Shown piece by piece: positions 15,784 to 24,289 of a stretch of 64,000 bases of DNA (its first letter is position 1; each line of letters begins with the position of its first letter). Location: positions 186,001 through 250,000 of the IMG/VR virus record IMGVR_UViG_3300027710_000011, one strand, 5' to 3'. The position numbers and the translations under genes were made by a program. Origin of the DNA: a virus. Under the pieces are notes generated by a model. It searched no databases. It saw only the letters and a list, made by a program, of their open reading frames with translations, and was not told the origin of the DNA.

Positions 15784-16023
15784 CTACATGTGGGGCAAGT
15801 AACGATCTATACATCCACATCCCTGCAGAAATGTTGACGGGAGAAACCAGTTAACCCTATTCTCCAGGGAAGTGATATGTGGTTGAAATTCTTTCGAATC
15901 CAGTTCAGAAGCACGGGCATTAATTAGGTATTCGGCAAAGCGAGACACCATAGGGTACCCCCAGACCCAGCGCAAACCAGGCCTGGAAAGAATCAGCTGT
16001 GAAGCCTCTTCCACATTATACAT
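15784..16023 (-). CDS. Doubtful small ORF, 79 aa
   Basis: An open frame from ATG at 16023 (MYNVEEASQLILSRPGL) to a stop at 15784 in the otherwise gene-free 15735-16107 stretch. The ribosome binding site is weak. The ORF runs straight through candidate early promoter copy 3 at 15872, which argues against it, although the first 50 residues look protein-like. Apart from this ORF and the promoter I see nothing else in the stretch. Confidence 0.3.
   Translation of the reverse strand: MYNVEEASQLILSRPGLRWVWGYPMVSRFAEYLINARASELDSKEFQPHITSLENRVNWFLPSTFLQGCGCIDRYLPHM
15872..15889 (-). promoter_or_regulatory. Candidate early promoter, copy 3 (chimallin)
   Basis: The minus strand reads ATTTCAACCACATATCAC, 138 bases upstream of the chimallin start. 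The downstream leader also resembles that of copy 5: both have TGGAG, then ATTGGG or ATAGGG, then GTTAAC within 30 bases. Confidence 0.6.
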
Positions 16024-16107
16024 CTAACTCTAGTAAATTTTGACATTCCGTCGTAAGCACTGGTTACTATGGTATGTCAATCATCTACTCTTCATTAATC
16101 CGCTGCT

Positions 16108-17199
16108 ATGCAAAGCTTCTTTGGATTCGAAACGGGAAGTAATGAAGGAACGGCACTTATCCCAGACTGGAACTACTTGCGTTCAGGACTGCAAGCGAAT
16201 CTGGAAACCGTGACCTCTTACTACCGAACATACGCAGGCAAAGTAGATGGCTCTCACTTCTTGATCAAACTGATCTATGGCGTGGGGGTCACCAGATCTC
16301 TGTCTATCGATCGGTTTTATGCAACAGCTGTAGCGAAGACTCAAGGAATCGCTTCAGCAAACAAAATGACTTGTGCTGTAAGTAACGGCAACGTTTTTGA
16401 CGGCGTGTTCTACGGCAAGGGCGTTCACGAGATCATTATTGGTCATGATGACGCTTTTGATTACGACGACGCTGCTGAGAACTGGCAAGATCTTCAACCT
16501 ATCAAGGTACTGAAGCATCCTAAAAGCGATCTTGCTTTGAACATCCCAGACGGGACGATCACCAGTCGTGAAAAAGGTACAGCTGTCATTGCGATCAACA
16601 TTCCCATGCTCGCGTTGCAGTATCGTCAATGGAAGTACATCGAAGACATGCGTGCCGAAAAAACCGGCGACTCCCCTAAGGGAATTACGCATTTCATCTA
16701 CAACTACCCATTGGTGAACATGTTGAGTTCACACCTTGACGTGTGTGTCTTCAACCGTATCTACAACTTGCTCAACGGTATTCCTTTTGGGGAATCACGA
16801 GTGAGACATCCGTTTTACATGACGGACTTCACGAAACGACTTAACGATATCCAGATGCGTCAGTTGGACAATCTGAGAGGATCGACAAGAAGGTTCAACT
16901 CTTTGCTGAAGATGATTCCCTTGGTTAGTGAACCAACTTTAGCAGATTTGGCCAAGCTTCCAGAAGTAGCCCCTACACGTCAAGCTGTTTGGGCGCTGAC
17001 ATTGGCTAGATTGACAATGCTGTCATTCTTGTTCAAGGTCACAAAGCTAAGGCCTCGTGAAGTGAATGCTTCCGAGGTTAATCGCATTCAGTGGAATCTT
17101 TCTCTGTACAAGACTGAGAAAGTATTGCAACACATCCTTCCGGGCGATGCGTTTACAGATGCTAAGTACGATCTCAACGTTCTACTCGAAAAGAGTTAG
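16108..17199 (+). CDS. Hypothetical protein, 363 aa
   Basis: Rightward gene from ATG at 16108; no good ribosome binding site is visible, so the start is provisional. The product is soluble, with an N-terminal segment DGSHFLIKLIYGVGVTRSL, an acidic patch HDDAFDYDDAAENW near residues 114-127, and a basic helical C-terminal third. I do not recognise a family. It is isolated: divergent from the chimallin unit on the left and convergent with DNA polymerase on the right, with its own long hairpin terminator. Confidence 0.8.
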   Translation: MQSFFGFETGSNEGTALIPDWNYLRSGLQANLETVTSYYRTYAGKVDGSHFLIKLIYGVGVTRSLSIDRFYATAVAKTQGIASANKMTCAVSNGNVFDGVFYGKGVHEIIIGHDDAFDYDDAAENWQDLQPIKVLKHPKSDLALNIPDGTITSREKGTAVIAINIPMLALQYRQWKYIEDMRAEKTGDSPKGITHFIYNYPLVNMLSSHLDVCVFNRIYNLLNGIPFGESRVRHPFYMTDFTKRLNDIQMRQLDNLRGSTRRFNSLLKMIPLVSEPTLADLAKLPEVAPTRQAVWALTLARLTMLSFLFKVTKLRPREVNASEVNRIQWNLSLYKTEKVLQHILPGDAFTDAKYDLNVLLEKS

Positions 17200-17201
17200 C
17201 T

Positions 17202-17262
17202 CATACAGCACCAGGTTAGTAGGGTCGCCACTTCTGTGGGACCTGCTACCTGGAGCTGTATG
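17202..17262. terminator. Long hairpin between converging genes
   Basis: CATACAGC (17202-17209) pairs with GCTGTATG (17255-17262); inside this, CCAGGT and further bases pair with ACCTGG, giving a stem of about 20 bp with small mismatches. It lies between the stops of the 363-aa gene and DNA polymerase. Confidence 0.8.
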
Positions 17263-17277
17263 ACTATATGTCGTCAA

Positions 17278-19419
17278 TCAGTAATAATCAGAACACAGGT
17301 GGGTGATTTTATCCGTCGTTGCGTAGTAACCAAGTGTCTCCAAGATCAGATAGAAGATCTTAGAGATGTCGGCAACGGAGCGACGCATGTCCAAGTAATC
17401 CACCAGCTCTGCAGGCATTCCGGTGAGTTCCAGATTGGACTGCGGCAAAAGCAGAGAAGTGATAGCGCCAGTCTTGTCGTTATCAATAAGCCACTTTTGC
17501 ATACGAGCTGCGAGATCTTTGTCCTTGATGTTCTCAACCCACTGACGAACCTGACCGGCAGATTGCAAGTCCAAACAAACCTTGGCGGCAGCGTATGGTG
17601 GGGCGGGAGCAGGGCCGTATTTGTCAGCAAAGACTTTCTGCCACAAATCGTAGAACTGATACGGTGAACCCATCGCACCTTTCTTGTACGAGCTTGCGCC
17701 CTTGATCTGTCCGCCACGCATGTACGTGGATTCACCGGCGATAATTGAACGCATAACTTCACGCTCAACATCAGCAACCTCTTTGAGATATGCGATGAGA
17801 CTGATCTTCTTGTTATCCAGTACTGTTTGCATGATGCGTTTCATCATGTCCTCAGCCTGAGCAACAATCTTCTTGGGCACGTTGGAAGACTTCAGGTGAA
17901 CACCCTTGATCTCCATCTTGTACTTCTTGTAGATATTGCCTTCTTGCGAACTAATGTACGCAAAGTAGTGTTTACCTACTTGAGTCGGAACGAACACGTC
18001 GAACTTGTATTCGTTCTTCATGGCCACCTGATGGATACGGTCAGCTTCGATACCGAAGTTGGCAGACATCATGGCCAGCACGTGAGTAATGGATTCAGCA
18101 GCCAAGAAAATCATGGTTGCCGCCAGACCAGACGTACCTTCTGTAAAGCCTGGAGAATCGCCGTAATACCAGAACACCCAGTCCTGCACGGTGAAAATCG
18201 TGGAGTCAGTATCTGAAGTCAAAGCAGCACGACGAATGCTGTCTGGGAAGAAACCCAGGGAAGCAGGTACGTTGGTTGTTCCCAGGAACGTACGAATGAA
18301 GGACTCGTACGCCATGAGCGTGTCGTTGATGTTGATGATCGTGGCAGCAAGATCTTTCTCCAGCTGTGTACCCACGATCTCTTTCATCTGTAGACCACGC
18401 ATTTCGATAGGGAACAACTGCGCGGCCAGAAGCCGGTATTCTTCACGATAGGTGTCGAATACTTTCTTCGGTTCTTCAACTGTGGAACCCGTAACTTTCT
18501 TGGACAACCTGCCAAGGAATTCACGCATCGTACCGTCGTTGAATTTCATCAGGTGATACAGATCACCCGTGTACACAAAGGCACTGCATTGTTCAGGCGT
18601 CAAGTTATACACCAGCTCACGGATCATGAGCATGTGTTGCTCACTGCGCCAATACAAGTCGGTGGAGAAACGAATGACTTGCATCGTTTCTTCGTGTGTG
18701 ACGTGACGAATGCCAAAACGCTGCATGACTTCACGCAAGTTGTCGTAATTCGTGTGATTTGTCACAGCCACGATGTTGTTGATCACGATCTCGTGATTGT
18801 GATAGTGGCGATTACCACTCAACATCTTCTCGTTATTTGCATTACCGTAACCAGAAGTGGTGCGGCAGTTCGATGTCAGAGTCGAATGTGATGTCCGATT
18901 GAACAGAGGTGTCGAGTTAGACACGTGTGCGCCGGAGATCGAGTTGTTCGATAGTTTCTTGTTGTTCTGCTCGTTCTTCTTGAACAACTGCAGAATTTTG
19001 TTACCAGCCATTTCAGCAACATACATGGCTTTCTTAGCCACACTACGCGCTTTAACGTTAATGCCGATAAACGTAGCCAAGATAGATTTCTTGACCTTGG
19101 GATGCAAGTACGTTGTGAACGTTGGTGCAATCAGTTCACGAGACTTGATGGATTCGTTCAGGTAACCCAAGAAGGTTGTTGTCTTCTCGGTACGGTCACC
19201 ATTCTCACCACGTTCCAGGTAGCGGACTGTCGGATCCTTAACAGCAAACTCACCACCTGGCTTTGAGTTCTTGATCACGTAAGCCAGACATTCGTCAAGA
19301 GGTGTCTTGGTCATGACGTGCAAGTAATGCGCGGCATCCAGAGCGTAGTTCTTAACGATATGCAGATCTCGCTTGTATTCCGTCTTCGGAAGCGTGAAAG
19401 GATTTGTGTGCGCAGACAT
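17278..19419 (-). CDS. Family B DNA polymerase, C-terminal part (motifs B and C), 713 aa
   Basis: ATG at 19419, with AAGGAG 4 bases upstream, is preferred over an upstream frame start at 19443. Motif B is KKLSNNSISGA (residues 154-164), followed by the TSNCRTTSGYG segment. Motif C is SDTDSTIF near residues 400-408. The thumb motif follows, with NEYKFDVFV and KYKMEIKGVHLK. Motif A (DxxSLYP) and the 3'-5' exonuclease motifs are absent, so the N-terminal half must be a separate gene outside the window. Split PolB is known in phiKZ-like phages. The protein replicates the phage genome, presumably in the phage nucleus. The DTDS aspartates are intact. Confidence 0.88.
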   Translation of the reverse strand: MSAHTNPFTLPKTEYKRDLHIVKNYALDAAHYLHVMTKTPLDECLAYVIKNSKPGGEFAVKDPTVRYLERGENGDRTEKTTTFLGYLNESIKSRELIAPTFTTYLHPKVKKSILATFIGINVKARSVAKKAMYVAEMAGNKILQLFKKNEQNNKKLSNNSISGAHVSNSTPLFNRTSHSTLTSNCRTTSGYGNANNEKMLSGNRHYHNHEIVINNIVAVTNHTNYDNLREVMQRFGIRHVTHEETMQVIRFSTDLYWRSEQHMLMIRELVYNLTPEQCSAFVYTGDLYHLMKFNDGTMREFLGRLSKKVTGSTVEEPKKVFDTYREEYRLLAAQLFPIEMRGLQMKEIVGTQLEKDLAATIININDTLMAYESFIRTFLGTTNVPASLGFFPDSIRRAALTSDTDSTIFTVQDWVFWYYGDSPGFTEGTSGLAATMIFLAAESITHVLAMMSANFGIEADRIHQVAMKNEYKFDVFVPTQVGKHYFAYISSQEGNIYKKYKMEIKGVHLKSSNVPKKIVAQAEDMMKRIMQTVLDNKKISLIAYLKEVADVEREVMRSIIAGESTYMRGGQIKGASSYKKGAMGSPYQFYDLWQKVFADKYGPAPAPPYAAAKVCLDLQSAGQVRQWVENIKDKDLAARMQKWLIDNDKTGAITSLLLPQSNLELTGMPAELVDYLDMRRSVADISKIFYLILETLGYYATTDKITHLCSDYY

Positions 19420-19476
19420 GGTTCTCCTTTTTCTACAAATCATGTCTGGTTCCTGTAAAAAAGAGGCGGCATATTA

Positions 19477-19500
19477 GCCAGAGGGGACTTCCCCTCTGGC
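19477..19500. terminator. Terminator after the 159-aa gene
   Basis: A 10-bp perfect stem GCCAGAGGGG (19477-19486) with CCCCTCTGGC (19491-19500), loop ACTT. It lies at the stop of the leftward gene ending at 19502; the plus side continues TTTATG. Confidence 0.8.
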
Positions 19501-19501
19501 T

Positions 19502-19981
19502 TTATGTTGTTTCTTTCTGTGGCACAGCTATCTTTCTAGAACCTTCTTGAATTCTGAAAACCATAGCTCTTGTCTCAATCATCTTGCTTGATGCTTTCAA
19601 GAAACTAGGGATGTCCTTGAACTCTACAAAATCCGTCTTGTAATGACTTCCCAAGCGATAAGCTGCATCGCCCCCGCCGTGCATAAACAAGTGTGCTAAG
19701 CAGTAAAGTTCTTTACCATCTTTGGTAAAATAGAACTCATGCTTCTTGTATACGCATAATTGAAGCTGCGTATGGTAGATATTGTCCGAATAATTGGTGA
19801 TGAAGATTCCAACTAAACGTGCTTCGTCGTAAAACGGATTGATGAATTTCTTGATTCTGAACGCTGCTGGCTTAAATCCGTGGTCACGCATCAGCAAGAA
19901 TAACGGATCACGCTTATCAACCAGCGGGTTAATGAACCATTGGTATTTACTTAGTAGCCGCGCTACGAAACTTCTCCACAT
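19502..19981 (-). CDS. Hypothetical protein, 159 aa
   Basis: I chose ATG at 19981 (MWRSFVARLLSKYQW), with GGAG 8 bases upstream, over a GTG seven codons earlier. The protein is basic and aromatic-rich, with KYQWFINPLVDKRDP near the start and LAHLFMHGGGDAAYRLGSHY in the middle. The clustered histidines and glycine are suggestive of an enzyme, but I see no defined motif. Codon use is less biased than in the chimallin or sheath genes. Family unknown. Confidence 0.75.
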   Translation of the reverse strand: MWRSFVARLLSKYQWFINPLVDKRDPLFLLMRDHGFKPAAFRIKKFINPFYDEARLVGIFITNYSDNIYHTQLQLCVYKKHEFYFTKDGKELYCLAHLFMHGGGDAAYRLGSHYKTDFVEFKDIPSFLKASSKMIETRAMVFRIQEGSRKIAVPQKETT

Positions 19982-20116
19982 GTGATTACTCCAGAGTCTC
20001 ACATCAAAATAGGCAAAAAAATAAAAGGTGATGAAACCCTCAGACCTTTCGGAGCTTCTCGCAGCACACGCTCGAGGGCTCTTAAGATCTGAGGGGAACC
20101 AATTCCATCAGGTGTT

Positions 20117-20193
20117 GCAAAATGGAACAACCGTTTTCATTTTGCTTCACCAATCCTGATCGAGAAAAAGGATCGAAAACTCTTTCAGGATTG
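20117..20193. repeat. Two tandem stem-loops in the 274-base gap upstream of the 159-aa gene
   Basis: Stem 1: GCAAAATG (20117-20124) with CATTTTGC (20138-20145), extended by GTG/CAC outside a TT/TT mismatch. Stem 2: CAATCCTGA (20151-20159) with TCAGGATTG (20185-20193), with a GATC pair inside its loop. Both are perfect. They may be a leader structure or a small RNA; no gene lies here. Confidence 0.65.
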
Positions 20194-20255
20194 TGATTCG
20201 AAGATAACCAGTCTTCGCTCAAACTATAGTGTCCTATAGATATTTTTTTACGACC

Positions 20256-20669
20256 TTAAGGAATCGGAATTGGATTCAAGCTCACTGTGACGCTGTTGAA
20301 TCCATTCATCAACAAGCATTGACGAACGCGATCAATGTCTGTAGTCTTAGCGTCTTCAATCAGAACATGGATTCTGGTTGTAGCGCGCGGCGTGATTGTG
20401 GTTTGGTTGATCCACGTGATACCGAGAACGGTTTTGATGCCGTTATTCAATGCCACCTTAACGTAGTAATACGCTGTGGCGTCATCAATTGTTCCGGCCG
20501 GCAGATAAGGATAGACTGCGGCGTGCAGTGCATCAATGTCTGCGATCTGACGAGCAGAGTCGGCATCGAGAATACCGAGGATGGTCACATTCGTGTAGTC
20601 ATTCGGGATGACTGTGGAAGGGTAGACTGAAAAGTCGTACACCTTACCTACTTCAACAGGGTAAGTCAT
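20256..20669 (-). CDS. Hypothetical protein, 137 aa (possible virion component)
   Basis: ATG at 20669 with AGAAGG upstream. The sequence is Thr/Val/Ile-rich and beta-like, with two AYYYVKVAL and TRIHVLIEDA strands separated by loops, ending NPIPIP. No signal peptide or membrane segment. It is the last gene of the overlapping leftward run 24102-20256. Size and composition resemble small neck, baseplate or tail-completion proteins. I cannot assign a family. Confidence 0.72.
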   Translation of the reverse strand: MTYPVEVGKVYDFSVYPSTVIPNDYTNVTILGILDADSARQIADIDALHAAVYPYLPAGTIDDATAYYYVKVALNNGIKTVLGITWINQTTITPRATTRIHVLIEDAKTTDIDRVRQCLLMNGFNSVTVSLNPIPIP

Positions 20670-20727
20670 GTTGGTGCCTTCTGGTAATAGGTTCGTGTAT
20701 TGCGCAACACACGATTAATGACCAAGG

Positions 20728-21072
20728 TCAATTTAGAGCTTCATCAAGCCAGCGATGATACGACACAGGAACGTAGCCGTTATACAGCGGGCGCAGATTT
20801 GGCGTTGGAGGAAGATTGGACTTTACGAATTCCAACAACACAGCTTCTCCAAACACTTCGACCTTACCAAGCCGACGTTTCACTTCTGAAACAGGAACTT
20901 GGTAAGTATCGAAATTAGACAGCATTGCGTCCATGAAAGTCCACAATGCCTGTACTAACGTATCGCGCTCTACACCGTCAAATGCTTCCACCTCATCGAT
21001 GATGGCATCTAACGGCGTGTTCTCCCAATCAGTACGTTCTTCAAGGACGATCCAAATTAGCTGTAATAGCAC
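20728..21072 (-). CDS. Hypothetical protein, 114 aa (start uncertain)
   Basis: The frame is open up to 21219 and overlaps the 220-aa gene by 179 bases. GTG at 21072 with GAGG upstream gives the smallest overlap (32 bases) and is preferred; ATG at 21219, 21204, 21132 or 21105 are alternatives. The product has an acidic helical N-terminal half (LEERTDWENTPLDAIIDEV) and ends in NLRPLYNGYVPVSYHRW. Soluble; no family recognised. A frameshift fusion with the upstream gene is possible and is treated as a finding. Confidence 0.6.
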   Translation of the reverse strand: MLLQLIWIVLEERTDWENTPLDAIIDEVEAFDGVERDTLVQALWTFMDAMLSNFDTYQVPVSEVKRRLGKVEVFGEAVLLEFVKSNLPPTPNLRPLYNGYVPVSYHRWLDEALN

Positions 21073-21703
21073 GGAGTTGAGCCTCGAACGTAGTCGCGTT
21101 GCCATCGAGGTATTTTGCCGTACCTGGTAAAACATTCTGGCTATGATCCCGTCGATTGGAAAAACCACTGACGAAGGTAACTTGTCGTTGAAGGTTGTTG
21201 ACATGACGCTGTCTCGCACGATCTTCGGTTAGGAAGGGGACGCCGATCTTTTCTAGCACAAGGGCCGTTCCGATGATCGTACTGATTTGGTAGAACAAAC
21301 GATCGCGATGGTAAAGCTTGTAATCATTGAAGATTTTCAACAAAGCTTTACCCATCTCTTCACGAGCAGAGATGTAATCGACCACGTCTTGATCCATTTG
21401 GGAGATTGGTTCTTGCTCCTCTTCTCTTCCAGCCATGCAGATAGCTGCATCCACAGGCGTCATCTCGTAACTACTGTACGCCAGCTCGTGCTCGGCATCA
21501 GTTTTCTGCGCCAAGCATTCGATCAGATCGGCCACAGCCGCTTTGATTTCGATACCGAGTTCCTCGTACTTGCTGATCGCGGCTTCGAAGCGTTTCAGAG
21601 GTTCTTCAATATCGACTACCAAACGCGTCGGTAGTCCTGGAGCAGAATCAGTTTGTTGCACGTCATCTCCTGGATCGAGTTCTGAGGATGATTGAGTGTT
21701 CAT
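21041..21703 (-). CDS. Hypothetical helical protein, 220 aa
   Basis: ATG at 21703 with GGAA 8 bases upstream. The first 25 residues are Ser/Asp/Gln-rich and probably disordered. Residues 30-140 are long acidic helices (FEAAISKYEELGIEIKAAVA) with coiled-coil character. The C-terminal third is basic (RQRHVNNLQRQVTF). It is one of six or seven overlapping leftward genes of similar size, consistent with a structural assembly set. No enzyme motif. Family unknown. Confidence 0.72.
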   Translation of the reverse strand: MNTQSSSELDPGDDVQQTDSAPGLPTRLVVDIEEPLKRFEAAISKYEELGIEIKAAVADLIECLAQKTDAEHELAYSSYEMTPVDAAICMAGREEEQEPISQMDQDVVDYISAREEMGKALLKIFNDYKLYHRDRLFYQISTIIGTALVLEKIGVPFLTEDRARQRHVNNLQRQVTFVSGFSNRRDHSQNVLPGTAKYLDGNATTFEAQLRAITANLDRP

Positions 21704-22094
21704 CGATTATTCCGTGATAGCTGTATCGAAGCTCGCCGTCAGTATAGAGGCGATAACCTTCGAATTCTTGTTTTAATTGCTGGCCAAGTTTCTTAGCCAG
21801 AGCCACGATGTGTTCAAGGCCGAGTATGTTTTCTTCAGGAGACTCGTAGAAGCTGACCTCATCACTAGGATATAGCATCGGTCCACTACGACTACCTAAA
21901 AATTCATCTCGCAGCATGGTTCTTCCGAGATGAAATAACTCAGCCTCAGCCTCCCTGACAGAAGACACCGAATCAATCACGAGATCAATCACTGCTTCGA
22001 AATCGATGCAGGGAAGCTCTGGTTGATCAAGCGCTCGTTTAAACGCTATTAAGCTATTCTGCACAGGTACGATAAGCAGTGGTGATTTGTTCAT
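21663..22094 (-). CDS. Hypothetical protein, 143 aa
   Basis: ATG at 22094 (an adjacent TTG would add one residue). No clear ribosome binding site, so translation probably couples to the gene before it. It overlaps the next gene by 41 bases. The sequence is mixed helix and strand, with acidic ESPEENILGLEHIVALAKKL near residue 80 and a basic arginine-rich end (RTRSRR). No family recognised. Confidence 0.7.
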   Translation of the reverse strand: MNKSPLLIVPVQNSLIAFKRALDQPELPCIDFEAVIDLVIDSVSSVREAEAELFHLGRTMLRDEFLGSRSGPMLYPSDEVSFYESPEENILGLEHIVALAKKLGQQLKQEFEGYRLYTDGELRYSYHGIIDEHSIILRTRSRR

Positions 22095-22115
22095 CAATAA
22101 ACACAGGGGTTGGGA

Positions 22116-22448
22116 TTAAAAATCTACCGTCACGATGTAATGCATATTCGTTCCCACCATGGGTTCAACAGCATGTACATGCAAGTCGCTAGAGCCAAAC
22201 AACTGCCGCATCTGCCTCAGGACGTATTCTTCCAAAAGCTCTGTAGCAATCTTCACGTTGGTAAATAGACCGAGTAAATCAATCGGTCCGGTGTTCACCT
22301 GACACTCACCTTCTATCCATCTTTCCAGATCACAGATGATGTGATTTGGGCTGACGAAATAGTGGTCGTCCGGAATGCACGTAGTTGCCAATGTGATTTC
22401 GATAGCGTCCTTCAAACCTCGTGGGTAGAAAAAGAACGCTCTAGACAT
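22116..22448 (-). CDS. Hypothetical protein, 110 aa
   Basis: I chose ATG at 22448 (MSRAFFFYPRGL), with TAGGAG upstream and 22 bases after the previous stop; a longer frame to 22574 would overlap the upstream gene by 104 bases. The sequence has a beta strand AIEITLATTCIP, a helical middle (ATELLEEYVLRQMRQLF) and a C-terminal strand MHYIVTVDF. Other genes of this run have comparable ends. Possibly a small virion protein; family unknown. Confidence 0.68.
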   Translation of the reverse strand: MSRAFFFYPRGLKDAIEITLATTCIPDDHYFVSPNHIICDLERWIEGECQVNTGPIDLLGLFTNVKIATELLEEYVLRQMRQLFGSSDLHVHAVEPMVGTNMHYIVTVDF

Positions 22449-22470
22449 ATCTCCTAGTTCGAGATACGCC

Positions 22471-22935
22471 TCATCGAATGGCACTACGTATCGCCTCTTC
22501 CGGGATGGCCTTTGATGAAATCTCTGGCGGTAAGTCCTCTGTAACGGGTACATAGACGACAAGATCCGTTTCACCTGGTGGATAGAAGAAGTAATGGTTG
22601 GTTGGACGCATCACCATGGAGGGGAAAGTGCTTGACAAGACATCAGCAAGTAGACCCATGTAATCATGCATCTGGATATCTACTTGCAACGCTTGTTCTT
22701 CAGTGATCACTTGAGGTATGAGTTGGCGATAAATGCCGACAACGCCCGAGTACTTTCCGTAACGACCGACTCGATCAAAGAAGACGTTGTTCAGCATCTC
22801 CATCATGATACACGATAAATCGATATCACGACCATACGCGAGTTCATCACGCATTACAACGAGAATGTCGGCAATGGAGATTTTGTACTGAATGTACAGT
22901 TGGGATGCTCCCATGGACGGACGTGTTTGGTTCAT
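22471..22935 (-). CDS. Hypothetical protein, 154 aa
   Basis: I chose ATG at 22935 (MNQTRPSMGASQLYIQY), which lies just after the stop of the upstream gene at 22943; a longer frame to 22998 would overlap it. The product is helical in its first half (ISIADILVVMRDEL), and contains MRPTNHYFFYPPGETDLVVY near residue 115, resembling the FFFYPRG segment of the next gene and hinting at distant relatedness. No enzyme motif. Confidence 0.68.
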   Translation of the reverse strand: MNQTRPSMGASQLYIQYKISIADILVVMRDELAYGRDIDLSCIMMEMLNNVFFDRVGRYGKYSGVVGIYRQLIPQVITEEQALQVDIQMHDYMGLLADVLSSTFPSMVMRPTNHYFFYPPGETDLVVYVPVTEDLPPEISSKAIPEEAIRSAIR

Positions 22936-22942
22936 CGTTCGT

Positions 22943-23695
22943 TCACAGTCCTGTTTTCTTGAGATGCTGAGCTTCCCAAGAGTTGATACGGAAATCACCT
23001 TTCTCGATCAGCAGGAAGTCATTGCCGCGCATACGCTGCAATTCGAATTCCATCCACGGATGCGAGATCAAGTGATCAGCGATTGGCTGAATGATCGAAT
23101 AGCAGAGCTGAATAATTCGGCTCAGGAACACGCCGAAGACGTGGTCTTGTCCAGGCACAGGCATGATGCCGCGCATGTATTCGATTGTGACTTCGTTCAA
23201 ATGCTCGTGAACTTCAGCCATTTTGGTTCGATCGTACGTTTCCATGATTTCATACTTGATGAACTTGTGGAAACGATGATACAGGTTACCTGTACCCAAC
23301 ATCTTGTCTTCTGTGTGCGGATACCAGCAACGCGACATCTCGATGAACGTTTGCAGATATTCCATAACGATGCGATGACCGATGACTGGGATTTGCGGGG
23401 TCAGTTGCAGATCACCAACTCGGTAGACGCGCATTACGCGTGTTCCTTCATCGCTATAGACCATACCTTTCACAACCGCGAGGTTAGTTACCTCACGCTT
23501 GTTAAGCGTATTTGGCTCTTGCAACCAGTAGATTGCAGGCATGCCGGAACGACTGCGGTAAGGCAGGCAAGGTTCCAGATCGGTACTGCGATAGTACCCT
23601 TCTTCAGGTTCGATCAAGATCTCACCGAAATCTTGCTCAATCAGAGTTGGTATTTCTGCAACTCCTAAGACAAACACCTTTTGTGATTCATTCAT
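22943..23695 (-). CDS. Hypothetical protein, 250 aa
   Basis: I chose ATG at 23695 (MNESQKVFVLGV), 6 bases after the previous stop, with GGAA upstream. It is the largest protein of this overlapping run. The N-terminal part is acidic, with EQDFGEILIEPEEGYYRS. The middle is beta-like (RVMRVYRVGDLQL), and the C-terminal half is helical with many His, Tyr and Met residues. No signal peptide, metal motif or membrane segment is certain. Family unknown; a tail or neck role is a guess from context. Confidence 0.72.
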   Translation of the reverse strand: MNESQKVFVLGVAEIPTLIEQDFGEILIEPEEGYYRSTDLEPCLPYRSRSGMPAIYWLQEPNTLNKREVTNLAVVKGMVYSDEGTRVMRVYRVGDLQLTPQIPVIGHRIVMEYLQTFIEMSRCWYPHTEDKMLGTGNLYHRFHKFIKYEIMETYDRTKMAEVHEHLNEVTIEYMRGIMPVPGQDHVFGVFLSRIIQLCYSIIQPIADHLISHPWMEFELQRMRGNDFLLIEKGDFRINSWEAQHLKKTGL

Positions 23696-23700
23696 TTTTG

Positions 23701-24102
23701 CTATTTCCATGTAACGATTACGGCATCGCCTAGCTTGTCTAAATACACGACCTCAGGGAAGTCGTGCGTTCGAATCACTGAGTCAAGGCATGTTGAAAAG
23801 AACAGTTCGTAATCAGAGATCGCTGTGGTTACCATGATATCTAATACACGAACTATGTCAAATCTGTACTCGCTTTCAGTCAGGTGTGGTGAATGAATTC
23901 CAGCCACTACTTGAACTAGGAAGCGGTTCTCTATTAGTCTTTTTGTTAGTTGGTACAAGTATTGTTCCAGCAAGAACTTATGTTCTAGCGAGTTAACAAT
24001 GCTCGCATCTACGACTCGTAGAGATCTGAGATGTGCTTCTTTTCTTACCTTGACCGCGAATGGCTCGAGAGGCAACACAACGCCTTTAATGGGATGTCCC
24101 AT
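23701..24102 (-). CDS. Hypothetical protein, 133 aa
   Basis: ATG at 24102 with AGGAGCTCAG upstream, better than the frame start at 24123. First gene of the leftward run 24102-20256. N-terminus MGHPIKGVVLPLEPF, then a basic helical stretch and the strand RFLVQVVAGI. It is compact and soluble, with no recognisable motif. The upstream 140 bases to the phuZ terminator contain several short inverted repeats and presumably the promoter for the run. Confidence 0.7.
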   Translation of the reverse strand: MGHPIKGVVLPLEPFAVKVRKEAHLRSLRVVDASIVNSLEHKFLLEQYLYQLTKRLIENRFLVQVVAGIHSPHLTESEYRFDIVRVLDIMVTTAISDYELFFSTCLDSVIRTHDFPEVVYLDKLGDAVIVTWK

Positions 24103-24243
24103 CTGAGCTCCTATCAGGATCATTCAAAAAATTGGTGGAGTGAATAAAAATCCACTAGAAGCAGTCAGGGTATTGGTCACTTATTTTAAACCTCTCCTGG
24201 GTGATTCTGGTGGATTCTAGAGGTAAAATAAAAAGAGGGAATA

Positions 24244-24276
24244 AAACCAGTGTTGCGGGTTAAGCAACACTGGTTT
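24244..24276 (-). terminator. phuZ terminator
   Basis: A 13-bp perfect stem AAACCAGTGTTGC (24244-24256) with GCAACACTGGTTT (24264-24276), loop GGGTTAA. The minus strand continues TTTTATTCCC. It lies 14 bases past the phuZ stop. Confidence 0.9.
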
Positions 24277-24289
24277 CTTTATGCTGTGT

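Noticed and set aside
13659-15854. 731-codon open frame antisense to chimallin
   Set aside because: Explained by the strong codon bias of the sense gene, which removes stops on the opposite strand; no ribosome binding site and the translation is Arg/His/Val-rich without domain character. The same applies to 748 codons opposite the sheath gene (34952-37198) and 668 codons opposite virion beta (51155-53161).
17278-19419. Calling the 713-aa gene the major capsid protein because of its size and place near chimallin
   Set aside because: DTDS motif C and the K-x-NS-x-SGA motif B mark it as DNA polymerase.
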